From Lepidostoma basale (Eukaryota > Arthropoda > Insecta > Trichoptera > Lepidostomatidae): a stretch of DNA of 64,000 bases. The notes beneath the pieces were generated by a model. It ran no database searches and was not told the origin of the DNA. It saw only the letters and a program-made list of their open reading frames with translations. Where the stretch lies: positions 1,054,001 to 1,118,000 of the forward strand of contig JAHDVF020001034.1 in the NCBI GenBank assembly GCA_022606425.2, read 5' to 3'. A program made the translations under genes and the position numbers. Shown piece by piece: positions 11,526 through 20,645 of this stretch (positions are counted from its first letter, which is position 1; the number at the start of each line of letters is the position of its first letter).

Positions 11526-11925
11526 CACAGAATAGAACACATCACTCAAAATCTTTCACGCGTGTAAAATATATGGCTATTAATTCTACTCGTTGGGAAC
11601 ATAACTATTCATATTAATCACGGTGAAATTAATTATCACGTGAAGGATGAAGATGAAAATTGAGAAAACCTATTTAGCCGCCTGTCGCGACAGGGCAAAT
11701 CATTTTATACGAGATGGCAGCGCCAAGACGTTTCGGAGATAATTTAAATTCTACCAGACACAAAATGAAAGACAGGTCACAATTTCCACTTTGCTAAACA
11801 AATCACACGTCTGCTCACATATTTACAGAAAATTTTGGAGGAAAGAGCACATTAAACAAATGATACAATCATTACAAAATACTCTTGAATTCAAAATATT
11901 CGACACTTGGGTATTTATCTATTTA
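11526..11925. other. Non-coding intronic sequence
   Basis: Nothing recognised. Confidence 0.3.
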
Positions 11926-11927
11926 CA

Positions 11928-12430
11928 TTCTTCTTCTTAAAGTGCCCTGTCAGGTCCCCCCGACGTTGGCGATCACTGGTACGATGGTAAATTCTTCCCT
12001 ATCCTGCGCTGTCCGGAATAGCTCCTCCACAGTTTCGATTCCTGTCCATTCCCTCACATTGCGCAGCCAAGAGATCCGCCTTCTCCCTGCCCCCCTCCAC
12101 TTTTCCCTTCAAAATCAGATGCAGCAGGCGATATTTATCTCCTCGTAGAACCTGACCCAGATATGAAATCTCGCGGACTTCGATCAATGTCAGCAACTCT
12201 CTATTTACTCCTGCACGTTTCGGGACTTCTGTGTTCGTAACTCTGTCTGTCCATGGGATCTTGAACATTCTTCGGTGAAGCCACATTTCAAATGCCTCTA
12301 ACCGGTTCATTGTATTTACTTTTAATGTCCATGTCTCACACCCATATAACAGAACAGACCACACATAACACCTTAACACCCTCTGTCTTAGTTTTAAGTT
12401 GACATTGTCATTTCAAAAGAGTGACTTCAT
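11928..12430 (-). pseudogene. LINE-C reverse transcriptase C-terminal fragment
   Basis: Minus-strand frame of 126 codons (12379-11999) begins MLRCYVWSVLLYGCETWTL, the end of the RT thumb region. It continues LEAFEMWLHRRMFKIPWTDR, VTNTEV, ISYLGQVLRGDKYRLL and then frameshifts. The true end (a GGT-stop near 11960) and a GAA-rich tail (ttcttctt on plus) follow. It is a 5'-truncated, frameshifted copy. It lies just downstream, in the host-gene sense, of the exon at 12504-12691. Confidence 0.88.
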
Positions 12431-12503
12431 TTTGTTAAATACTGTTCTTCTATATTATGATTCTAATTCCGTAAGTTTATTTTTTTAATGCAAAAATACT
12501 CAC

Positions 12504-12691
12504 CCCAAAAGCACTAAACCGCTTGGTCCGCCTCGGGTGCGGGTTGTTGAGGAAGACCTCCGATTTAGGACGGGGCGGCTTCTTAGGCCGCATGATGACG
12601 CGCGCCTCTTCCCTGATATCCTCGTCCAGCAGCTTGGAGTCCGAGGACACGGACAGCTGCCGCCGGACCCGGTCGTGGTCTCCTGCCCAGT
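12504..12691 (-). CDS. Eip63E: Internal host exon, likely PFTAIRE-type cyclin-dependent kinase (CDK14/Eip63E), N-terminal to the kinase domain
   Basis: On the minus strand, an acceptor (TTGTTCCAG) precedes 188 bases that are open in one frame, followed by the donor GTGAGT right after 12504. The exon adds 2 bases plus 62 codons and ends in phase 0. The peptide begins WAGDHDRVRRQLSVSSDSK, has an acidic patch LLDEDIREEARVIM, a basic proline-rich stretch RPKKPPRPKSEVFL, and ends RRTKRFSAFG. Third codon positions are strongly GC, unlike the surrounding DNA, which fits selection on a real exon. KSEVFL...KRFSAFG resembles what I remember of insect CDK14 proteins, whose next residues would be a GDSPFG-like segment leading into the kinase domain. 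Those kinases bind cyclin Y at membranes. The exon itself is well supported; the family name is an inference from memory. The gene is known for very long introns in flies, matching this setting. Confidence 0.7.
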
Positions 12692-12825
12692 CTGGAACAA
12701 GCGCAAACAACAAAAACATCAGTTACCATTACACATTTACAACATTCGGAATTTGAATACAAATAAACTGGTAATCCACTCTGTTTCAAGATAAACAATA
12801 TTAAATGTTTAAATTTGTAACACAG

Positions 12826-12972
12826 TTATTATGTATCACAATGTATTTATGAGTTTCGCAAATCTATGTTGGCATCATCAGGTGTTAAAACCTGATGATG
12901 CCAACATAGGTTGGCGAAACCGCTGTCGAGGTAAACTCATATAAATAAATTGTGATACATAATAGCAGTTTT
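12826..12972. ncRNA. Inverted pair of H2 hammerhead-ribozyme-like elements
   Basis: The plus copy (12892-12927) has a perfect CTGATGA core and one spacer T. A 6-bp stem GCCAAC/GTTGGC with loop ATAG follows, then GAAAC, loop CGCT and GTC. This fits a type I hammerhead with a two-pair stem III; cleavage would follow 12927. Stem I is weak: one G-C pair, then a 3x3 loop, then UAA/UUA. The minus copy (12849-12881) keeps CTGATGA and GAAAC but its stem II is mutated. The outer flanks (gtatcacaatgtatttat and its complement) pair, so the whole element is a hairpin. Confidence 0.55.
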
Positions 12973-13149
12973 TCAAATTAAAAAAAATTCAAATAAACTG
13001 GTGACGTTTTTTAAAGATTTTTCAAAAAGAGTACAAAAGAATGACACTACTTAAAAAAAGTATAAATAATAAATATTTTAACTTATTGAACGCTAAGGCA
13101 TTAACGCTGTAGAATTCCATAGTATTATACTTTGTAAATTGAAAAACTT

Positions 13150-13335
13150 TGTTTAATCCACTATTTAATAAAAAAATATTTAAAAAACACGATATGTTTC
13201 GGAGAATACCTTCACCTCCATCTTCAGGTGTAAAAATATAATCAAATATAAAATATTATATTTTTACACCTGAAGATGGAGGTATCCTCCGAAACATATC
13301 GTGTTTTTTAATATTTTTTATTAAATAGTGGATAA
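13150..13335. ncRNA. Inverted pair of H3 hammerhead-ribozyme-like elements
   Basis: The plus copy (13270-13300) has CTGAAGA, one spacer T, a 5-bp stem GGAGG/CCTCC with loop TAT, GAAAC, and ATATC. Stem I is the best in the window: ACAC before the core pairs with GTGT after the triplet, and beyond a T-rich internal loop ATATT pairs with AATAT. Position 7 of the core is not conserved in hammerheads, so CUGAAGA is acceptable. The minus copy (13191-13227) keeps the same core, GAAAC, ATATC and ACAC/GTGT. The arms meet over an AT spacer, making a nearly perfect palindrome of about 180 bp. Confidence 0.6.
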
Positions 13336-13739
13336 AATATAATTTTCCAATTTCCAAAGTATAGTAAATATTTTATGTAGCTTTTTGAAAAACAATATAT
13401 AAAACAGTATTGTATAAAATAAATGAAGCCTCAAATCAAATAAGTCGCATGGCATCAAATTCAGCTCAAACGTTTGAATATAAACAGTAAAACCAAGCAA
13501 TGACTACACGTGAAATTAAAGATGGAATCTTTTTCCAGCTAGGTTTTAACTTAATAATTTAACGTTCATACTTCAGACCCAAAACTTTTGTCTGCTGCGA
13601 AAAATTTTCTTTTAAAAAATCGAATCAAAGATTTTTTCTTCATAATTTATTCGGACTGACACTGTTTTTTACTTTCCGAATGCTGCATAAATTATAAAAG
13701 CCGTACTGAATATTTATTTTTGGATCTCTAGTGTGAATA
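13336..13739. other. Non-coding intronic sequence
   Basis: AT-rich, nothing recognised. Confidence 0.3.
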
Positions 13740-14150
13740 ATTGAGTACGGCGTCCCTCGCGTCCCGTGATCCGAAGACCGGGTCCCGGCGGGCGCCGCGG
13801 CGCGTCGCATTTCTCGCTAAATCATTTTACAGGTGAGCCACTTAGGACCTACGCTCACACCGCACGATCCCCCAGCGCGGCAGAGTACATCCGAAGGAAA
13901 TCATTCTACTACTTCGAGAACGAACGTTACATGTTTATATGGAGCAGTTTTCAGCTGGAAGATTTCAGTCAAGTTCACATCGACGCTGTGTCAAATCGCG
14001 CGTTTTACTACGATTCGACTATTTTCCCGATCCCCTCGGTACGGGATGCGGGGGCCCCTATGCGATTTATGTTACGTTTGAGATAAAGGGTCGCCCCTAC
14101 GGCTCACCGCCAACACCTCCGGGTACAAATCTCCAGGTATAAATAATGGG
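13740..14150 (+). other. GC-rich island, possible non-coding or first exon
   Basis: A sharp rise in GC. A CATTTTACAG acceptor-like site lies before 13832 and a CTCCAG|GTATAA donor-like site at 14134. No frame is open across the whole interval: two frames stop before the donor, and the third has stops near the acceptor. From the Met at 13939 that third frame is open to the donor. It could be a first coding exon on the plus strand or an untranslated exon. I do not recognise the peptide, and chance open frames are common in GC-rich DNA. Confidence 0.2.
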
Positions 14151-14230
14151 CGAGTGGACGAATTTGATATCTGAAATCCTTGCTTCTCTTATACAATATT
14201 TTAAAATAGACCGGGCACTCATTTTGAATA

Positions 14231-14555
14231 TAACTAACTAACTAACCATCGCGCCGTTTCTCCGGAGGGGTAGGCAGAGAGGATGGATCGCCACATTATT
14301 CTATCCTGGCATAATTCTCGGGCCTTTCCTACATTCACACATCGTGTCATGCACACTCGTTGATTGTTCCAACTTCATACATGGAAGCCTTTCAGTAATT
14401 GATTAATTTGGTCATACCATGTCTTTGGTCATATCTTTCTTAATTTTATTCATCACGCATTCATCCGCCTTATATTCCTTTCTTACATCATCATTAAATA
14501 TTTTATCATACATTGTTTTGAACATGTTAATCAACTTCTTAATTAAATTGTAAAT
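14231..14555 (-). mobile_element. LINE-A 3' fragment
   Basis: The plus strand begins taactaactaactaacc (the tail), then the reversed SAYPSGE end and about 300 bp of ORF end (TWYDQI-like region at 14410-14440). Truncated where the H7 pair begins. Confidence 0.85.
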
Positions 14556-14730
14556 TAAACACTTGTTTTTCACCACTTGAGTATTATATTTTACACGACT
14601 AGTTTCGGAAGCTACAGATGCTTTTTTTGCAGACAGTTTATATTGAAACCTGTAGATGGAAGCTTCTGTAGCTTCCGAAACTAGTCGTGTAAAATATAAT
14701 ATTCAAGTGGTGAAAAACAATAGTTTTCTT
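14556..14730. ncRNA. Inverted pair of H7 hammerhead-ribozyme-like elements
   Basis: The plus copy (14650-14686) has CTGTAGA, a spacer T, a 7-bp stem GGAAGCT/AGCTTCC, GAAAC, and GTC. The stretch ACTAGT (14680-14685) is self-complementary like the ACATGT of other families. Stem I can form about ten pairs with internal loops (upstream TTTATATT with downstream AATATAA). One core base differs (A6 to U), which would be expected to impair cleavage. The minus copy keeps the GAAAC/ACTAGT/GTC part only. Confidence 0.5.
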
Positions 14731-15125
14731 TACAATTTAATCATGTCCTACCACAAAGTGAAAGCCAAAACAATAAATAACAAACACTTAATTTTTGCAT
14801 GGATAAAAAAAGGAGCTAAAATGATAGTTTTAGATTCATATAATATATAATTCAATCGAAATGATTACGCACGTAATATAACTTAAATTATAATGCATTA
14901 TTTGCGTAATGAAACTAAACCGCATTATCAATTTTTTTCCAAGTGCCTATTTTACTTCAACCATTAAAATACGTAACAGTTAAAAGGCATACCGTAAAAT
15001 CAAATTAATGATAAACGAATAATAGAAAACTTTATCGTAGAATAAAAATAACACTATAAGGCGATTCAAATTCAAATATAAAAATGTTCCATATTACAAA
15101 ATGCATTTATTTGAAGAAAAAAAAA
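14731..15125. other. Non-coding intronic sequence
   Basis: AT-rich; a 64-codon frame at 14656-14850 overlaps the H7 element and is treated as chance. Confidence 0.3.
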
Positions 15126-15455
15126 GAACACCATAGACAAACAGCTTAAGCTGTTCGGAGGATAATGTGAACTCCTGAGTCAGTGTCAACCGGGAATGGC
15201 ACCAGCTTATATATCTGAACTCTGCATCAACGAGAACCTGAATGCTAGACATTCGTAGGTAGGAAAGGCAGATTGACTGTGCCAAAACGCTGTCCAAGCA
15301 TAAACTTTGGCGACCGAGCCTTCGCGGTAGCCGGCCCTTCAGCCTGGAACAATCTTCCAGCAGACCTTAAGTGCATTGAGAATCAATCAGAGTTTAGATC
15401 GAGATTCAAAACGCACCTTTTCAAATTATCATTTCCTGACAGGAAGGGCTGAACG
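15126..15455 (+). pseudogene. LINE-E RT C-terminal fragment
   Basis: Across several frameshifts the plus strand encodes a segment ending AWNNLPADLKCIENQSEFR, then SRFKTHLFKLSFPDRKG and stop. This is the AWN-LP...FK-HLF ending seen in CR1/L2-like retrotransposons. The part before it (APAYISELC) is also typical. Several frame changes make it dead. Confidence 0.8.
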
Positions 15456-16209
15456 ACTACGTCAGATGCAGCGCTCATACTAAATACGTTTATTATTATT
15501 GTTATCATTATTATAATTATTTTTATCTAGTCGATAAAACGCAGCATCTTCCACAGCGCCCTTCAAATGAGTATTTCATAAAAATGGCGCTCTATTAATT
15601 ATCCAATTTATTATTATTATTAACACAAACTCCCGGAAACAAAACAAATACATAGTAAAAAAAATATATTATTCGCATGAAATATATGATATATCAAGTA
15701 TATTTTACAAACTATGAGTTTTTTTCGTTGCCAGTAACCTATACGAGTATAAGGAATGGAGGAAAAAATGAGAAAAGTCAGCAGTTGTGTGAAATTGTGA
15801 GTAAGTATTTCATCCGTGTCCCTCGCGTAGTTGTCTGCGAAGCCGCAGTTTCCCACACGGCGCGGCGGATGCGGCCGCTATTTTATCTGGAGATTTAGAA
15901 GCAGGAATCTGGCGCCCCCGGAGGCCGTGATTGAAGCGCCCCGCGAGCGGAACACACAGATAAATAAGACTTTGCAGCGCCGATCTATCGCCCCGGATAG
16001 GACGATACATTCCGGGAAGTCACGTTTAGGGAGTCGGGGGCGCAGATGTCTTGTAATAAACTGGAAAATTTCGAATGCCGAAACCATTTTACAATTTACA
16101 TTAATGGCGTACATAGAGACGTTGCTGTAATAGAAGAATATAAACATGTCAGGGTATGAGACAAGCTTTCAATATAACGAAGGTATTGAACATACGGGGT
16201 GTTCTAGAC
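15456..16209. other. Non-coding, GC-rich island 15830-16060
   Basis: The island has frames open on both strands but no splice-like borders or recognised motif. It may be regulatory. Confidence 0.3.
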
Positions 16210-16987
16210 CAGTGGTCGGCAATCTGATTTGTTAAAAGAGCCAAATATTAGTAATACAAAGTTTTAAATTTTTATTATCTAACTAACTAACTAACTAACA
16301 ATCACGCCGTCTCCCCGAAGGGGTAGGCAGAAAGAATGGACTGCCACACTTTTCTTTCCTGACATATTTCCCTCGATTCCTCAACATTCATATATCGTGT
16401 CATGCACGCGCGTCGATTTCTCTGACTCCTTACATGGCCGACATATAATTTTTTTACCATTCTTTCTTCATTCATTCTTTACATATTTCCAAACCATCCT
16501 TATGATCCTTCATTATTTTGTTCATAACACCATCATTCGCACCGCATTCACTTCTTATATTTTCATTCGACACTATCATACACAGAGTATCCACACATTC
16601 GTCTAAGAGATCTCATTTCTAATGCATTTATTCTACTTTCATCCTTCTTTTGCCAGTTCCATGCTTATTATCGATTATCTTAATTCGATTAAAACTAGGT
16701 TCGCTGAATAAAGCTAGATTTATACTTTGTAATAATCTTAATCATAAACATATTTTTTTTTGACATTGTCGTGTTTAATCTGACCAAAGACCTTTTTCAT
16801 TGAACATTTCCTTGGAAAGTTTAGAAAATTCGGGTAAGCTTGTAATGGTATTTTAATTTCATGCAGGATTTCTTGCATATTCTTGCCAATCAGACTGATT
16901 GATTTTTGTGTACAAATGTTATTTAAATTTAAAAAAATGGATTTTAAACGTGCCCGTGGTGGAAGAGTCGCAGTTTGCCGACCTCTG
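16210..16987. mobile_element. hAT-type non-autonomous element, split by LINE-A
   Basis: The left end CAGTGGTCGGCAA and the right end (reversed) CAGAGGTCGGCAA are inverted repeats. They are flanked by 8-bp duplications TTCTAGAC (16202-16209) and TTCTAGGC (16988-16995). The same family is at 30235-30624. A LINE-A copy (16276-16680, minus) sits inside. Confidence 0.85.
16276..16680 (-). mobile_element. LINE-A copy nested in hAT element
   Basis: Starts on plus with ctaactaactaactaac, then the reversed ORF end of about 390 bp up to the SWxWQK-like region. It forms an inverted pair with the related LINE-A copy at 17600-18057. Confidence 0.85.
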
Positions 16988-16995
16988 TTCTAGGC

Positions 16996-17599
16996 AGTTA
17001 TAGAGCATTATTTCGTTACCGTATCCTGTGAGACTTTAAGACCCACCACTGTCAAGGACCCCTTGACGAGTATTTTAACGTACAAGTGCATCCTCCTTAC
17101 GTGATGATTTATCGTTAGTTAAATACACGAGGAAACATTCATAAATTTAAGTTATTCCTAATAAAGTACTGTAAGTGATAAAATAACTTAATATGTGATA
17201 TTCCGGTGTTTTGAACATCCAAAGACGCGTTTACGTATAAAATAACACTTATTATCATCTGAGCGAATGAATAAACAATTATAAATGGTGGTAGTAAAAA
17301 TATGTAATTAATTTCCAATTATACTTTACTGGGTAATCCATGTTATGTTGTTTGTACTCTCCAGACACAATGCAAAAAATAAAACATTATAACTACGTGA
17401 TATTAAACATATAATTATTTGTATACTTTGCGTTAAGTTTGCAGATAAGAAATTATTTATTTTAAACAATAGAATAAATGTATCCGGGTAGCACAGTGGA
17501 GGTGGATCACAATCATTGTAATTTATTAATTTTTTAAATATGAAATTTATTAAATTTTTAAATTAAAGAAATGTATATTTAAAAATGTATGTGTAGTAA
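16996..17599. other. Non-coding intronic sequence
   Basis: AT-rich, nothing recognised. Confidence 0.3.
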
Positions 17600-18057
17600 T
17601 ACTGGCAAAAGAAGGATGAAAGTAGAATAAATGCAGTAGAAATGAGATCTCTTAGACGAATGTGTGGATACTCTGTGTATGATAGAGTGTCGAATGAAAA
17701 TAAAAGAAGTGAATGCGGTGCGAATGATGGTGTCATGAACAAAATAATGAAAGGATCATTAAGATGGTTTGGACATATGGGAAGAATGAATGAAGAAAGA
17801 ATGGTAAAAAAATTATATGTTAACGATGTAAATGGAACCAGAAATAGAGGAAGACCGAGGAAAACGTGGCACGATCAAATAAATGAAATATTGAATGTCG
17901 GCCATGTGAGGAGTCAGAGAAATCAGCGTGCGTGCATGACACGTTGTGTTGAATGAATGTTGAGGAATCGAAAGATGTACGAGTATGTCAGGAAAGAACA
18001 GTGTGGCGGTACATAATTTCTGCCTACCTCTTCGAGGGGACCGCGTGATGGTTAGTT
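17600..18057 (+). pseudogene. LINE-A C-terminal ORF copy with tail
   Basis: A 104-codon frame (17642-17956) reads MRSLRRMCGYSVYDRVSNEN, then LRWFGHMGRMNEERMVKKLY, NGTRNRGRPRKTWHDQINEI and ends after RNQRACMTRCVE. A one-base shift there breaks the frame. The rest of the ORF end (SAYLFEG-like) and gatggttagttagt tail follow. This is a good reference for the family: the C-terminal segment after the RT domain of a non-LTR retrotransposon. Confidence 0.9.
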
Positions 18058-18534
18058 AGTCATGTATAGTATAATTTACCTCAAATATAATCCTATAGGT
18101 TGTCAAATCAACAGAACATGTAAAGATAAGTGGGAGATTTACATGCCAGGCGATAGAAAGTCTATGTAAACCGCCGGGGTGTCAGAATGTGTGTGGAAAC
18201 GTCAGCACTTTGACAGTTCCATACACCCCGGTACACGAATTTACCCAACAAACTTTAAAAGCCGTCACCGGCAGCCTAATATTCACAGTACTACACGCTA
18301 ATTTTGAACTTCATACGAGTTAAACGCGAAACTTAAAGCGCTAAAACATCATCTGCAAAAATTAGAACGCGGCCCAAGTGAAGTGAACGGGGGTGGAAAA
18401 TCTTCAATTAAAAACTTGATCACGTGATATGACTGTGACTCTTAATTGATATCCGCTTAATACTTAAATATTTTATTTTAATTAACGTGATTGGAACATA
18501 TGACTAGGACTGGAACATACGATATAAATCTTTC
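18058..18534. other. Non-coding intronic sequence
   Basis: Around 18165-18240 there is a short imperfect inverted repeat built on caccccgg / ccggggtgt. Nothing else recognised. Confidence 0.3.
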
Positions 18535-18650
18535 TCTTCCTTATTCTTCTTCTACCGGTGTCGTGTCAGGTCCCCCCAACGGTGGCGATCACTGCAGCAG
18601 ATGCATCTCTGTCCTTTGCCACTTGGAACAGTAACAGTCCTAACAGCATA
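18535..18650 (-). mobile_element. LINE-C 3' end fragment
   Basis: Plus strand: ttcttcttctaccgg, then tcaggtccccccaacg and gtggcgatcactg. This is the reverse of the LINE-C end (SDRHRW-like, then GGT-stop, then GAA-rich tail). Confidence 0.75.
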
Positions 18651-18719
18651 TCTCGCTTAGATGTTATTTCACCTAGACAACCCTACCTCCAGTACTTATT
18701 ATCTTGTATACTTTGTTGG

Positions 18720-18905
18720 TAAAGTTACGAATCTAAAAAATCAAAATAGGTACACTTGTACCTTGTAGAATAATTAATATATTACATATGTTAATAAGTG
18801 ACGATTTATTTTTACCTTCCAGAAGTGCTGTGTAATTATAAGAGAGGGACATGTTTCGTCTTGCTAAGGCACTATCAAATGTACATTTGATTCTACCCAA
18901 GCAAG
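18720..18905 (-). repeat. Ribozyme-like element family H5, decayed copy
   Basis: Minus strand 18878-18848: TTGATAG, T, GCCTT-AGC-AAGAC, GAAAC, ATGTC. Stem II has two mismatches. Confidence 0.45.
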
Positions 18906-19099
18906 CACTATTACATATAATGTAAAATGTTTTTTTTTTTTAAATCCTGAATTTTAAACAATTACTGAAAAGTTTTACATCATTGTTTAAGAAACAATAA
19001 ATATGAAATTTTTCGTAAATATAAAATAATATAAATAGCATAGATTTTTAATTATATACATTTGCGCATTAATAATTTTCACAGCATTTTGGTATGACC

Positions 19100-19190
19100 C
19101 GTTTATAGTTTACCCAATTATAAAGGTGTAAAATATATGAAAAACATGTCGAGAAAATTTAAATCAAAAGTGAAAAAATTCGTCAAGCCA
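19100..19190 (+). repeat. H1 ribozyme-like element, decayed
   Basis: Reads AATTATAAAGGTGTAAAAT, then AAAACATGTCGAGAAAATTT. The tail and triplet are recognisable; the core and stem are lost. Confidence 0.45.
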
Positions 19191-19990
19191 AATCGTAAAA
19201 AATATTATAACTAATCCGATAAAACTAATAATACTTCCAAATGGAAGAAAAGAGATTCAATTTCAATAATTTATGATAATCCAATTCAAGATAAATAATG
19301 ATAATTTGGAAGGAACTATCGAAATCCAAGTCCCAAAATCACTTATTGCTATTGAAATCAGAATATCGGATAATATATAGAAAACGGCCCAATCAAATCT
19401 CGTTAATCCTAAATTATGACTACGGTAAATTTGGCTATCGAGTCGCTGAAACTATCCCCGTTGACGGTGGCAGTTTCTGATAACAATTGGGCACAAAGGC
19501 GGCCCCAGTCAATTAATGGGGCTCGGGCCAGGGGGGCGGAACTAGGCCAGGGGGCGGGGCGCGTCAGATTCGCGGGACCAAGTAGGTACCTACCAAGTGC
19601 AATGTACTGGCTCTCAAAAACGCCGTACAAAATATTCTTTGATATTTACAAAGCGAGCGTGTTGAGGGACAATGGATGACGCTCTACATTCACGGACGTT
19701 CCGGAGCGAATTGACGCAGTCTACTTAATAGCGCTTGTTAAAAATTAATTTGGAAATTTATTACTTTGAAGTAACAATAAAACCATGACGCAATTCTTAA
19801 GTTACGAGTATACTTATGCGTACGGATAAATGTATACAATAATAATTAAATAAAACTCCTGGAATACCTGTAATACCAATATTTAAATTCAGAAAAATTT
19901 CCTTAAATATTTGAAGATTATTTTTGTATAGAATCATGTTTACCACCCCTGATCTGTATGTATATAAAGGACTAAGTTAACAATAGTGTC
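19191..19990. other. Non-coding, GC-rich island 19480-19690
   Basis: The island carries overlapping frames on both strands (19409-19679) with G runs. No splice-like borders and no recognised motif. Confidence 0.3.
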
Positions 19991-19994
19991 ACCA

Positions 19995-20125
19995 GTCTGT
20001 CGATGCCAGCGAGCCTGGCGAAACCGGTCGCTGTCTAAGAGACACAAGTGGAAGTAGTTAAAAAACATCGGTTTATTTAATTATTATTTAAAATAAACTT
20101 CCATCAAGAGATTTCAGTAAAATCA
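19995..20125 (+). repeat. H2-variant ribozyme-like element
   Basis: CTGTCGA (19997-20003), T, stem GCCAG/CTGGC, GAAAC (20020-20024), loop, GTC (20033-20035). It shares its downstream part (gagatttcagtaaaatc) with the copy at 44464-44693. The core base A6 is changed. Confidence 0.5.
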
Positions 20126-20442
20126 TTTGATTATATTAAAAATGTATACAATATTAAACAATATTTGAAACATTTTATTGTACAGTGCAGAAGGGTACCC
20201 ATCGCTTACCCGTGGCTGTTATAGGGCACAGCGGTCATTCGTCAGCCTCAATGGTTTACTTCCAGGGTCTGTCCCCCGTACATCCGGGACCGACGTTAAC
20301 AGTTATATAATTTAAACAAATCAAAGGGACACCAGACCACATTTAAGCTATACTAATATTTTTTGCCTTCTATTATAGCGTAAAATTTTGTTAGCTGGTT
20401 ATAAAAAAAGAACAGCTACAAACGTTACAGCTTTTATACAAA
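20126..20442. other. Non-coding intronic sequence
   Basis: A GC-richer stretch at 20195-20300 has no recognised content. Confidence 0.3.
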
Positions 20443-20645
20443 ACAAACAAACCGTCCCGCAGTTTCTCCGGCAGGATAGGCAGAGCGAATAAATTGCCAC
20501 ACTACTTTATCATGACATGCATCCTCCATATTCATACAACGAGACATTCACGCACTTCGATTCTTCTGATTTCTAAAATGGTCAACATTTCAAATTTGAT
20601 TATTTAGTTATGCCATGTTTTCCTCGACTCCGTAGTCCATTCATA
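20443..20645 (-). mobile_element. LINE-A 3' fragment
   Basis: Begins acaaacaaaccgtcccgc on plus; the reversed ORF end follows with a TWHN-like segment at 20612-20640. Confidence 0.75.

Noticed and set aside
12523..12794. Plus-strand frames over the host exon
   Set aside because: They are shadows of the minus-strand exon at 12504-12691, which alone has proper splice sites.
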